The notes below the pieces were generated by a model, which worked only from the letters and a program-made list of their open reading frames with translations, ran no database searches and was not told the DNA's origin. From Streptomyces xantholiticus (GTDB lineage Bacteria > Actinomycetota > Actinomycetes > Streptomycetales > Streptomycetaceae), in contig NZ_BMWB01000005.1 of assembly GCF_014651015.1 (NCBI RefSeq), forward strand, positions 248,001-312,000: 64,000 nucleotides of DNA, in the 5' to 3' direction. Positions 16,368-25,140 of this stretch are shown piece by piece. The translations under genes were made by a program, and so were the position numbers. The first letter of the stretch is position 1. The number at the start of each line of letters is the position of its first letter.

Positions 16368-19300
16368 GCGCCGCCCCGACGCGCAACCGCACCGCCGAGC
16401 CGCCGCGGTCCTTGACGACCTCCAGCTGCGCGGGGATGCGGCGGCGCAGGTCGCCCACGTGGCTGACGATGCCGACGCTGCGGTCCCGTTCGCGCAGCGA
16501 GTCGAGGACGTCGAGCACCTCGTCGAGGGTCTGGTCGTCGAGGCTGCCGAAGCCCTCGTCGATGAAGAGGGTGTCGAGCCGGACGCCTCCGGCCTCGTCG
16601 GTCACCACGTCGGCGAGGCCGAGCGCGAGGGCCAGTGAGGCGAAGAACGTCTCGCCGCCCGACAGGGTGGCCGTGTCGCGTTCCCTCCCGGTCCAGGCGT
16701 CGACGACGTGCAGTCCGAGGCCTGCCCGTTTCCCGCCGGTGCGGGCGTCGGAGTGGACGAGGGTGTACCGGCCGGAGGACATGCGCTGCAGCCTTGACGT
16801 CGCCGCTGCAGCGACCTGCTCCAGACGGGCCGCCAGCACGTACGACTCGAGACGCATCTTGCGTTCGTTGTCGGCGGACGTGCCGGCGGTCAGCGCCGCG
16901 AGGCCGGCGAACCTGTCGTACTCCTCGCGCAGCGGGCCGAGCCGGAGGGTCTCCTGCGTCGCCTGCCGGGACAGCCGGTCGAGTTCGGCGCATCTGGCGC
17001 GTGCGGCGTCGAGGGCCGAGGCGGCGTCGCGCAGGGCCCGCTCGGCGGCGTCGTGGACGGCGCGGGCCGCCTGGGGCGCGGCGGGCGGAAGGGCGGCCGC
17101 GGCACGGGTGTCGTCTTCCGCGAGCCGGTCGGCGACGGCGGCGGCCTCCGCCTGCCAGGTGTCGATGTGGCGCTGGATGTCGCGCTGCTCGGCGTCCGGG
17201 AGGAGCGCGGCGGCTGCTTGTGCCGGGGTGTCGAACCCGGCATGGAAGGCGGCGTCGGCGAGCCGGTCGTCGGCCTCCTTCAGCCGCAGGGCGTTGCCGT
17301 CGACGGCCCGTACGGCGTCGGCCGCGGCAGCCAGCAGGCCAACCTGGCCCTCCAGCAGCGCGGCGCGCTCGGCGACGCTGCGGGCACCGCCCCGGGCCCG
17401 GCTCGACTCGCTTTCCAGGGCGGCGAGTTCCTGGTCGAGCGCTTCCCGCCTGGAGGTGCGCGCGGCGCTGCGCCGCTCGGCCCCCTGCCGGGCCTCCACC
17501 CGCTCCTCGTACTCCCGTTCGGCGCGGGCGAGGGCCTCGCGGGCGCCGTGGATGCCGGCCGCGAGGGCGCGCGCGTCGGCGTACTCGCGCTCCAGGTCCA
17601 CGACCGCGGCGAGCAGCGCGTCGACCGTCGGGTCCTCTCCCGGCCGCTGGCTCGGCACGGCGGCGCTGCCCGGCGCTGCGACGGTCTCCCGGCGAAGGGC
17701 TCCTGGAACGGCTGCCTCACTGCGGGCGCCGGCGTCCGTGATGAGGGGGCCGCGTGTACGGCCGTCGTCCGCACCCTCGGCGCGTCCCCCGGTCGCAGCG
17801 GCGCCGTTGCACGGCGCGTCCAACGGGTCGGCTCCGCGCGCCCTCGCCGCCGCCGCTGCGCGGGACTCGTCGACGACCGCGAGCTCCCGCTCGGCCTCCG
17901 CCCTGGCCTGCTCGGCGCGCGCGTGTTCCGCGTACGCCGCGTCCTCGGCGGCACGGTCGACGTGACCGGCGTCCGCGCGAGCCGGTGCCGGATGGTCCTG
18001 CGAGCCGCAGACCGCGCAGGCCCGGCCGGGGACGAGCGCGGCGGCCAACTCCGCGGCGATGCCCTGGAGTCGGCGCTCCTTGAGGTCGAGCCAAGCCGCC
18101 TTGGTCTCGTTGCTCCGCTCATGCCTTGTGCGCAGCCGCTGTGCCGTCCGCTCGGCGCGGGCCGCGAGATCGTCGCGCTCCCGGGCCGCGCGCAGCCGCT
18201 CACGGGCCGGTTCGAGTCGGCCGGCAAGGTGTTCGGCACGGGTCGCGGCCTCCTGCGCGGCCGTGATCCGTTCCTGGTGGCCGCGCCGGACGCCGTCCCA
18301 TTCGGCCAGCCAGCCCGCCGCCTCCGCGAGGATGTCCTCGTCCGCCTGCGCCTGCCGGTCCAGGTCGGCCAGCTCGCGGGTGATGCCGGCGGCGCGGACC
18401 TCGGCCCGGCGGGCGGCGTCCAGGGCACCGAACTCCTCGCGCAGCGCCCGTTCTGCGGCGGTGAGCTGGTCCGCCCCGGCGTCGGTGAGTTCGGCGGGAA
18501 GCCCGGCGCGGGTCCGCTCGCGCTCCCGGGCCGCGCTCCGGTGCTCGCGCTCGGCGGCTTCGCGCACCCGCAGCGCCGGCTCGACGAGCGCGGCCTTGTG
18601 GGCCCGCTCCAGCGTGCTCCGCAGCGTCTCCTGCTCGGCCCGGCGCGCCTCGAGGGCTTCCGAGCGCGCCCGCGCGTCCGCGTGACGGCGCTGGAGCCGG
18701 TCCCGTTCCTGTTCGGATTCGAGGGCGTGCCGGGCCGTGGTCCGGCGGCTCTCCGCAGCGGCCAGCCTGCGCTCGGCGATGTCCAGCAGCTCACGGGCGC
18801 CGGTGCGGGCGACGGCCGCCCACTGCAGGACCGCGGCCGCGAGCCCGGGGTCGCCGGGCTGCTGTTCGGGGCAAGGCCACTCGGCCGCCGCCGGACCGGC
18901 GGCCTGCTCGATCCGGTGTGCCACCGCGAGGAGTTGCTCGTCCCCGGTCCGCACCTGCTGTTCGGCGGCGCGCCGCAGCTCGGCGAGGCGGTCCTCGACG
19001 GCGGCGAACCGGCGGGTGTCGAAGAGCCGTCCGAGGAGTTTGCCGCGGGCCTCCGCGTCCGCCCGCAGGAAGCGCGCGAAGTCGCCCTGGGGCAGGAGCA
19101 CGACCTGGCAGAACTGTTCGCGGCTCATGCCGAGGAGCTGGGTGATCTCCTCCCCGATCTCCTGGTGCGACTTGCTGAGCGCCTGCCATTCGCCGCTCGT
19201 GGAGTCGTACTCGCGCAGTGTGCTCTGTGCCCGCTCGGTGACGAAGCCTGTGCCGCGCGCCTTGGGCCGGGGCTGTGCCGGGCGGCGGGTGACCTCCAAC

Positions 19301-19569
19301 CGCCGTCCGGCGACAGTCAGTTCGAGGCGGGCCTCGGTCGGCGTGCCGACCTGGGCGTGGTCGCTGCGCAGCGGCGCGCCGGGGCTCTGACGGGCGCCGG
19401 GGACCGCCCCGTACAGCGCGAAGCACACGGCGTCGAGCACGGACGTCTTGCCCGCGCCGGTCGGCCCGTGCAGCAGGAAGATGCCGGAGCTGGCGAGGGC
19501 GTCGAAGTCGACTTCCTGGGTGCCGCCGAACGGGCCGAAGGCGGTGACGGTCAGGGTGTGCAGCCTCAC
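16357..19569 (-). CDS. sbcC: Nuclease SbcCD subunit C
   Basis: A 1070-residue SMC-like ATPase. Walker A is GPTGAGKTS (35-43). Two long Ala/Arg/Glu-rich coiled-coil arms surround the CAVC zinc hook at about 517-520. The ABC signature LSGGE is at about 967, and Walker B LDTLFIDEGFGS at about 995. With SbcD it forms the ATP-dependent double-strand exonuclease and hairpin endonuclease used in repair (Mre11-Rad50 homologue). The GTG start overlaps the sbcD stop in GTGA, so translation is coupled. Confidence 0.93.
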   Translation of the reverse strand: MRLHTLTVTAFGPFGGTQEVDFDALASSGIFLLHGPTGAGKTSVLDAVCFALYGAVPGARQSPGAPLRSDHAQVGTPTEARLELTVAGRRLEVTRRPAQPRPKARGTGFVTERAQSTLREYDSTSGEWQALSKSHQEIGEEITQLLGMSREQFCQVVLLPQGDFARFLRADAEARGKLLGRLFDTRRFAAVEDRLAELRRAAEQQVRTGDEQLLAVAHRIEQAAGPAAAEWPCPEQQPGDPGLAAAVLQWAAVARTGARELLDIAERRLAAAESRRTTARHALESEQERDRLQRRHADARARSEALEARRAEQETLRSTLERAHKAALVEPALRVREAAEREHRSAARERERTRAGLPAELTDAGADQLTAAERALREEFGALDAARRAEVRAAGITRELADLDRQAQADEDILAEAAGWLAEWDGVRRGHQERITAAQEAATRAEHLAGRLEPARERLRAARERDDLAARAERTAQRLRTRHERSNETKAAWLDLKERRLQGIAAELAAALVPGRACAVCGSQDHPAPARADAGHVDRAAEDAAYAEHARAEQARAEAERELAVVDESRAAAAARARGADPLDAPCNGAAATGGRAEGADDGRTRGPLITDAGARSEAAVPGALRRETVAAPGSAAVPSQRPGEDPTVDALLAAVVDLEREYADARALAAGIHGAREALARAEREYEERVEARQGAERRSAARTSRREALDQELAALESESSRARGGARSVAERAALLEGQVGLLAAAADAVRAVDGNALRLKEADDRLADAAFHAGFDTPAQAAAALLPDAEQRDIQRHIDTWQAEAAAVADRLAEDDTRAAAALPPAAPQAARAVHDAAERALRDAASALDAARARCAELDRLSRQATQETLRLGPLREEYDRFAGLAALTAGTSADNERKMRLESYVLAARLEQVAAAATSRLQRMSSGRYTLVHSDARTGGKRAGLGLHVVDAWTGRERDTATLSGGETFFASLALALGLADVVTDEAGGVRLDTLFIDEGFGSLDDQTLDEVLDVLDSLRERDRSVGIVSHVGDLRRRIPAQLEVVKDRGGSAVRLRVGAALSD

Positions 19570-20732
19570 CCGGCCACCTCGCGCACACCGGCGTCGACCC
19601 GTACGTCCTCGAAGGCGGCGCGCAGGACGGCGCGCTCGCCGTCGTCGGGGCCGTTGCCGCCGCGGACATGGGCGACGAAGTCCTCCGCGATCTGCTGGTC
19701 GCTGCGCCCGCGCAGCCGCTGAGCGTACGACGCGGTGGCCTCCTGCGCCGCCCGCTCCGGCTCGAAGACCAGGTGCAGGGTGTGCGGGAAACGTGCGGTG
19801 AGCCGGGCCATCGGGTCGGCGGGCCGCACGGCGTCGATGAGGGTCGCCTCCACGAACGACTCCTCGTGGTGGTCGAGCGCCGGGTCCTCCAGCAGTTCCT
19901 CGAGTCTGCCGCGCAGCCGGGCAAGGGGGCGCGCCACCGGGCATGCGACGCGCTCGGCGGTGACGGCTCCGGCCGCGTCGAGGTCGACGATCCACATCGT
20001 CTTGCGGTGGTCGGTCTCGGAGAAGGAGTAGGCGAGCGGTGAGCCCGAGTAGCGAACCCGCTCGGTGATGGTCTGGCAGCCGTGCAGATGACCGAGGGCG
20101 ACGTAGTCCACGCCGTGGAAGACGCCGGAGGGGACGGCCGCGACGCCGCCCACGGTGATGTCCCGTTCGCTGTCGCTCTCCTCGCCGCCGACGACGAACG
20201 CGTGAGCCAGGACGACGGACCGGGTGCCCGCTTCACGTCCGGCGAGGTCGGCCCGCACTCGCTCCATGGCCGCGGCGAGCACCGTCTCGTGGGCGGTCCG
20301 CTCCGCCCGGAACTCGTTTCTGACCAGGGCCGGTTCGAGGTACGGCAGGCCGTAGCAGGCGACCGGGCCGCTTTCGTCGGCGAGCAGCACGGGGGTGCCG
20401 CAGCCGGCCGGGTCGGTGCGCAGATGGATGCCGGCCCGCCCGAGGAGACCCGCGCCGACCCCGAGCCGGCGCGCCGAGTCGTGGTTTCCGGAGATCATCA
20501 CCGTCGGCACGCCCGCGTCGGCGAGCCGGTGCAGCACTTCGTCGAACAGCGCCACGGCGGCCAGCGGCGGCACGGCACGGTCGTAGACGTCTCCCGCGAC
20601 GAGCACCGCGTCCACGTCCCGTTCGCGCACCGTCGCCACCAGGTGGTCGAGGAACGCGGCTTGGGCGTCGAGCATGCTCACCCGGTGGAACGACCGTCCC
20701 AGGTGCCAGTCCGACGTGTGCAGGAGTCTCAT
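19566..20732 (-). CDS. sbcD: Nuclease SbcCD subunit D
   Basis: A 388-residue Mre11-type metallophosphoesterase. Metal motifs are SDWHLGR (7-13), GDVYDR (47-52), GNHDS (82-86), HAF and GHLHG. It is the nuclease subunit of SbcCD. The stop overlaps the sbcC start by 4 bp. The IMPACT-family gene lies 42 bp upstream on the same strand and may be in the operon. Confidence 0.93.
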   Translation of the reverse strand: MRLLHTSDWHLGRSFHRVSMLDAQAAFLDHLVATVRERDVDAVLVAGDVYDRAVPPLAAVALFDEVLHRLADAGVPTVMISGNHDSARRLGVGAGLLGRAGIHLRTDPAGCGTPVLLADESGPVACYGLPYLEPALVRNEFRAERTAHETVLAAAMERVRADLAGREAGTRSVVLAHAFVVGGEESDSERDITVGGVAAVPSGVFHGVDYVALGHLHGCQTITERVRYSGSPLAYSFSETDHRKTMWIVDLDAAGAVTAERVACPVARPLARLRGRLEELLEDPALDHHEESFVEATLIDAVRPADPMARLTARFPHTLHLVFEPERAAQEATASYAQRLRGRSDQQIAEDFVAHVRGGNGPDDGERAVLRAAFEDVRVDAGVREVAG

Positions 20733-20774
20733 GATCGGTGAGCGTATCGGTGGGGTCGGACAATGCGGGCGGCT

Positions 20775-21401
20775 TCACGCATCTCCGTACGCCTCGCCCC
20801 CCAGTTCCAGCCGGGCCGTGCCCGCGGTGACGTCGGCCAGCCACGCCCGGAAGGAGTCGACGTCGGAGTCCGGCAGTCCGATCTCGATCCTGACGGCGTC
20901 CGCGTAGCCCACCTCGCGCACGTGACGGCCCGTCGCGCGCAGGTCGTTCTCCAGCTTCCCGGCGCGCTGGTGATCGACGGTGACGGTGGCGAGCCGGAAC
21001 CGCTTGCGGGTGACGGTGCCGATCGCGTCGAGGGCCTCGCCGACCACTCCCCCGTACGCCCTGATCAGCCCGCCCGCGCCGAGCTTGACGCCGCCGTAGT
21101 ACCGGGTGACGACGGCGACGGCGTACCGGATCTCGCGCCGCATCAGCATCTGCAGCATGGGCACCCCCGCAGTGCCTCCTGGTTCCCCGTCGTCACTGGC
21201 CTTCTGCACGGCGGCGTCGGCGCCGACGACGTAGGCGAAGCAGTTGTGGGTGGCGGTCGGGTGTTCCTTGCGGATGCGGGCGACGAACGCCTGAGCCTCC
21301 TCCTCGGTGGCGGCGGGGGCGAGCGCGCAGATGAAGCGCGATCGGTTGATCTCGGTCTCGTGGACGCCCTCGCCGGCGACCGTCCGGTACTGCTCCTGCA
21401 T
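20775..21401 (-). CDS. YigZ/IMPACT-family protein
   Basis: A 208-residue UPF0029/IMPACT protein. The family core HNCFAYVVG, SDDGEPGGTAG and VVTRYYGGVKLGAGGLIRAYG is complete, followed by the C-terminal DUF1949-like domain (about 140-200). Bacterial YigZ proteins are of unsettled function; the fold is related to ribosomal protein S5/EF-G domain IV. It precedes sbcDC on the same strand. Confidence 0.9.
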   Translation of the reverse strand: MQEQYRTVAGEGVHETEINRSRFICALAPAATEEEAQAFVARIRKEHPTATHNCFAYVVGADAAVQKASDDGEPGGTAGVPMLQMLMRREIRYAVAVVTRYYGGVKLGAGGLIRAYGGVVGEALDAIGTVTRKRFRLATVTVDHQRAGKLENDLRATGRHVREVGYADAVRIEIGLPDSDVDSFRAWLADVTAGTARLELGGEAYGDA

Positions 21402-21477
21402 CCGGCCACCCTATGCGCCGTCCCGACCGGGATGTTCCACCGGGGAATCCCACGGACCTGCGGCCCGTTCTCCCGGC

Positions 21478-21885
21478 ATGTACGCAGACGCAGAGACGAT
21501 CCGCAGGATTCTGACGGCCACGGGTGACACCTGGGCGGTGGTCGGCCTGTCCAACAACGAGGCCCGCGCGGCTCACGGCGTGGCCGAGGTGCTCCAGCGC
21601 TACGGCAAGCGCATCGTGCCGGTGCATCCGAAGGCGGAGACGGTCCACGGGGAGCAGGGGTACGCAAGCCTCGCCGACATCCCGTTCGAGGTGGACGTCG
21701 TGGACGTGTTCGTGAACTCCCGCCTGGCCGGCGAGGTGGCCGACGAGGCGGTCGCCGTCGGCGCGAAGGCCGTCTGGTTCCAGCTCGGTGTGATCGACGA
21801 GGCGGCGTACGAGCGCACCCGGGCGGCCGGTCTGGACATGGTCATGGACCGGTGCCCGGCGATCGAGATCCCGCGGCTCGGCTGA
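21478..21885 (+). CDS. CoA-binding domain protein
   Basis: A 135-residue protein of the CoA_binding_2 type, a lone Rossmann domain like the succinyl-CoA synthetase alpha N-terminus: WAVVGLSNN, IVPVHPK, VDVVDVFVNS, GAKAVWFQLGV and a C-terminal MDRCPAIE. Ligand CoA is inferred from the family; physiological role is unknown. The ATG at 21478 is the only start compatible with the domain. Confidence 0.85.
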   Translation: MYADAETIRRILTATGDTWAVVGLSNNEARAAHGVAEVLQRYGKRIVPVHPKAETVHGEQGYASLADIPFEVDVVDVFVNSRLAGEVADEAVAVGAKAVWFQLGVIDEAAYERTRAAGLDMVMDRCPAIEIPRLG

Positions 21886-21892
21886 ACCCGGT

Positions 21893-22350
21893 CGGCAGAC
21901 AGCGGCCTCGGACGCCGATCGACGACCACCGCGCCGGGCAGGGCGAAGAACGCCTTGCCCGGCAGGATCGGCTTGCCGCGTGCCGCTCTCACCGGTCGCG
22001 GTCTCCATCGACGGAGAAGAGGCCTTGCGCACGCCGAGTTGCTTACGGACGGCGCCGTCGACGTCGACGCGGGTGTGGGACAGCACGAGGCATGCGGCGA
22101 ACGTGGTCCCGCCGCCGCGCTTGCCGGCCACGACGACGCCGTTGGCGGACCGTTCCAGCACTTTGCGGCCGTAGCGCTCCGCGAAGGCGGCGGTGTCGGC
22201 GATCTCCGGGTCGGTGTCGACGTGGACGAGCCGATCGGCGGGGACGTCACCGCGCCGGCCGCGCACGGCCGCCGCGACGGGCGCGACGAGAGGGTCGAGG
22301 CAGTCGGGTGCGGGGGTGGCTCTGTCGAAGTCGCCGATGGGTGCGCGCAT
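21893..22350 (-). pseudogene. Broken YbaK/EbsC-type aminoacyl-tRNA deacylase gene
   Basis: From an ATG at 22350 the minus strand encodes a normal N-terminal YbaK-like half (MRAPIGDF, VDTDPEIADTAAF, SANGVVVAGKRGG, LSHTRVDVDGAVRKQLGVRKAS). The reading then reaches ETATGES and jumps frame: the C-terminal family segment GKPILPGKAFFALPGAVVV appears in a different frame at once. The 30-40 residues usually between them (GGITPIGLP...) are missing. An internal deletion plus frameshift has destroyed the gene. The family hydrolyses mischarged tRNA. Confidence 0.7.
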
Positions 22351-22394
22351 GTCGCGCACGCCAACACCACTGTCCCCGGCGGCGGTCGGACGTC

Positions 22395-22967
22395 TCAGCG
22401 CACGGGCGGGACGGAGACCGCCATCATCACTTCGACGATCTCCTCACCGTCGTTGCGGTAGGCGTGCGGCACGTTCGCCTCGAAGGTGGCCGAGGTGCCG
22501 GCCGGTACGGGGTGGGGCTGCCCGTCGACGACGAGGGTCAGTTCGCCGGTGGTGACGTGCAGCAGTTCCGTCGTGCCGTCCGGGTGGGGGTCGGAGGCGC
22601 TCTCGTCGCCGGGCATCAGCCGCCATGACCACAGCTCCAGCGGTCCGCCTCGCTCGTTGCCGACGAGGAGGGTGGTGGAACTGCCGGTGGAGGTGGCCCA
22701 CATCCGGACGGCCTGCTCCGGCGGGACCAGGCGGACCTGCGGGCCCTGCTCGTAGTCGAGGAGCGTGGTGATGCTGACGCCGAGGGCGTCGGCGAGCTTC
22801 ACCGTCGTCCCCACGCTGGGATTTGTGCGCGCCTGCTCGATCTGGATGATCATTCCGCGGCTGACGCCGGAGCGGGCCGCGAGGGCGTCCAGGGTGAACC
22901 CTCGTTCGCCGCGCCAGTGCTTGAGGTTGCGGGCGAGCGACTGGGTGAGCTGGTCGAGGTCCGACAC
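22395..22967 (-). CDS. XRE-family regulator with cupin domain
   Basis: A 190-residue protein: HTH_3 at about 14-68 (LDALAARSGVSRGMIIQIEQ) and a cupin_2 domain at about 110-185 (HPDGTTELLHVTTGE, PAGTSATFEANVPH). The cupin senses a small ligand. GTG start at 22967. It is divergent from an EamA exporter across a 110-bp AT-rich region with inverted repeats, the usual arrangement for a regulator of its own exporter. Confidence 0.88.
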   Translation of the reverse strand: MSDLDQLTQSLARNLKHWRGERGFTLDALAARSGVSRGMIIQIEQARTNPSVGTTVKLADALGVSITTLLDYEQGPQVRLVPPEQAVRMWATSTGSSTTLLVGNERGGPLELWSWRLMPGDESASDPHPDGTTELLHVTTGELTLVVDGQPHPVPAGTSATFEANVPHAYRNDGEEIVEVMMAVSVPPVR

Positions 22968-22991
22968 ATTCCGTCCAGGAGTCCGGCGCCG

Positions 22992-23060
22992 TCCAATATT
23001 CTGGATGACAGAGTTTAGTAAATTGCACTACCGTGTGGTGCACCAAATCGTTCACCACAC
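22992..23060. promoter_or_regulatory. AT-rich divergent control region with inverted repeats
   Basis: TCCAATATTCTGGA (22992-23005) and GTGTGGTG...CACCACAC (23033-23040 and 23053-23060, 12-bp gap) lie between the XRE-cupin and EamA genes. The second repeat encloses the palindrome GGTGCACC. TTGCAC near 23024 could be a -35 for the exporter. These are candidate operators for the XRE regulator. Confidence 0.5.
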
Positions 23061-23077
23061 TGTACTGCGAGGCACGC

Positions 23078-23944
23078 ATGACCGCACTCTTCGCCCTGGC
23101 CACCAGCCTGCTCTGGGGACTGGCCGACTTCGGCGGCGGGCTGCTCACGCGACGTACGCCCGCGCTCACCGTGGTCGTAGCCTCCCAGTCCGTCGCGGTG
23201 CTGGTCCTCGGTGCCGTCGTCGTCGCCACCGGCGGCTTCTCCCAGGCGGGCCCGCAGCTCTGGTACGCCGTGGCGGCCGGCGCCGTGGGACCGGTGGCGA
23301 TGCTGTGCTTCTACAAGGCGCTCGCGCTCGGCCCCATGGGAGTGGTGTCACCGCTCGGGTCGCTCGGTGTCGCCGTGCCCGTCGGTGTCGGACTGCTGCT
23401 GGGCGAGCGGCCGGGCCTGCTGCAGTTCGCGGGCATCGCCGTGGCCGCGGCCGGTATCGTCCTGGCGGGCGGCCCCGAGCTGCGCGGCGCCCCTGTGCAG
23501 CGCCAGGCGGTCCTGCTCACGCTCGTCGCGGCCTTCGGCTTCGGCGCCGTACTGGCCCTGATCGCCGAGGCGTCTACCACGCTCACCGGGCTGTTCCTCG
23601 CGCTTTTCGTGCAGCGTGTCACCAATGTCGCCGTCGGCGGAGCCGCCCTGTACGTGTCGGTGAAGCGCGGCGGCCCGGCCCTGCCCGAGGACGGCGGCAT
23701 GCGCACCGTGCTGCGTTCGCTGCCGGCGCTCGCCTTCGTGGGCCTCGCGGACGTCGCCGCCAACGGCACGTACTCGATCGCCGCGCAGAACGGACCCGTC
23801 ACGGTGGCTGCGGTGCTCGCGAACCTGTACCCGGTGGTGACCGTCCTCGCGGCGCTGATCGTCCTCAAGGAGCGGCTGCGCAGCGTGCAGGCCGCGGGCG
23901 CCGGACTGGCGCTGGTGGGCACGGTCCTGCTGGCGAGCGGCTGA
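23078..23944 (+). CDS. EamA-family (DMT) transporter
   Basis: A 288-residue membrane protein with about ten hydrophobic helices and two EamA repeats. An internal PLGSLGVAVPV and a C-terminal VLKERLRSVQ are typical of the family. It would export or import a small metabolite, probably under the divergent XRE-cupin regulator. The ATG at 23078 starts directly with the first helix. The stop abuts the stop of the convergent acyltransferase gene. Confidence 0.87.
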   Translation: MTALFALATSLLWGLADFGGGLLTRRTPALTVVVASQSVAVLVLGAVVVATGGFSQAGPQLWYAVAAGAVGPVAMLCFYKALALGPMGVVSPLGSLGVAVPVGVGLLLGERPGLLQFAGIAVAAAGIVLAGGPELRGAPVQRQAVLLTLVAAFGFGAVLALIAEASTTLTGLFLALFVQRVTNVAVGGAALYVSVKRGGPALPEDGGMRTVLRSLPALAFVGLADVAANGTYSIAAQNGPVTVAAVLANLYPVVTVLAALIVLKERLRSVQAAGAGLALVGTVLLASG

Positions 23945-24724
23945 TCAGCGCTCCTCGAGCTCGACCCGGGCCTCCACCGGCTCCGACAACTCCTCGTCGA
24001 GCTCCGCGAGTGCGAGGAGCTGCTCCGGGGTGACCCCTTCCGGAATCGGCACCGGCGCGGGCGTACGCAGCGGCGGCTGCCAGCCGCCCTCCTCGTCCCA
24101 CCGCCGTACGACCCGGGCGGGAGCACCCGCCACCACCGAGTGGTCGGGCACCTCTCCCCGCACGACCGCGCCCGCCGCCACGACGACATTCCGGCCCAGC
24201 CGGGCGCCCGGAAGGATCACCGCCCCCGTCCCCAGCCAGCAGCCGGGCCCGATCTCGACCGGGTCGGTACGCGGCCACTGCTTGCCGACCGGTTCGTGCG
24301 GATCGTCGTAACTGTGGTTCGTCGAGGTGATGTAGACGTAAGGACCGCAGTACGTGTCGGAGCCGATGGTCACCCGGGTGTCGGCGATGACATGGCTGCC
24401 GCGCCCGAGGACCACACCGTCGCCCAGGGTCAGCACGGTGTCGGGCCCGAGGTCCAGACCGGGCATCATCCCGGCGGTGAGGGTCACCTGTTCGGCGATG
24501 ATGCAGTGCGCGCCCAGCTCGATCCACGGTTCACCGAAAACGGTTCCCTGGGGGAAGGCCAGCCGGGTGCCGGTCCCGATCCTCCGGAACCGCAGCCGCC
24601 CCGGACGCTCCGCCGTGACGGCCCCCGTGTCCTGCACCCACTGCCACGCGCGGTGCACGGCCCGCGTGAGGACGCGGCGGCGCCAGGCGGCCGCCGACGA
24701 CGTGGTGTTCCTGCTCTTCGGCAC
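23945..24724 (-). CDS. Left-handed beta-helix acyltransferase (WbbJ/maltose acetyltransferase type)
   Basis: A 259-residue hexapeptide-repeat protein. Irregular [LIV]G-x4 repeats run from about 60 to 210, with STNHSYDDP (catalytic His region of O-acetyltransferases), IGPGCWLGTGAVILPG and VVAGAPARVVR. It likely transfers an acetyl group to a sugar or polysaccharide precursor. The GTG at 24724 (product begins MPKSRNTTSS) is preferred over an upstream in-frame start because the extra residues look non-coding. A 50-residue acidic tail follows the helix. Confidence 0.78.
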   Translation of the reverse strand: MPKSRNTTSSAAAWRRRVLTRAVHRAWQWVQDTGAVTAERPGRLRFRRIGTGTRLAFPQGTVFGEPWIELGAHCIIAEQVTLTAGMMPGLDLGPDTVLTLGDGVVLGRGSHVIADTRVTIGSDTYCGPYVYITSTNHSYDDPHEPVGKQWPRTDPVEIGPGCWLGTGAVILPGARLGRNVVVAAGAVVRGEVPDHSVVAGAPARVVRRWDEEGGWQPPLRTPAPVPIPEGVTPEQLLALAELDEELSEPVEARVELEER

Positions 24725-25140
24725 TCGCACACGGTAGTCGGCCGCACCGGGCGCGACGGCCCTGACGTGCTGTGACGTTCGCCCCAAGCGCCGTCCGCCG
24801 CGCAGCCGCCGACCGGTGTGAAGCGCACGGGCGGATGTGTGGGCCCATGGGTGAAGAACCCTCTCGCCGCCACCGAACTCGGGCGACAGGAGGCCGGGGA
24901 CGTGCGACGCGTGGCCATGACGCTCCCTCGTTCGGCAACGGGCACCGTACGGAAGGCTGTTGACGGGTCACTGAGAGGGAAGCGAGGGCAAGGGGGCGCA
25001 GGGCGGCGCGGTGCCCGGCGTGCACCGGGCACCCCGCCGCATGCCGCGGCAGCCGGGGGCATACCGTGCAGGCAGGCGCGACGGCCGGTGCACACCGGCG
25101 AGGACCGGTGAACGCCGGTGGGAGTCAAGAGGGAGCGGGC
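24725..25140. other. Intergenic region with a palindrome cluster
   Basis: About 415 bp with no supported gene. Near the right end GCCGGTGCACACCGGC (25084-25099) is a perfect 7-bp-arm palindrome, followed by two more CCGGTG-type half sites up to 25120, 20-60 bp before the carbonic anhydrase start. This may be its promoter and operator region. Confidence 0.45.

Noticed and set aside
24772..25120. Short open frames between the acyltransferase and carbonic anhydrase genes
   Set aside because: They have Arg/Gly/Pro-rich, composition-driven translations with no start signals or family resemblance.
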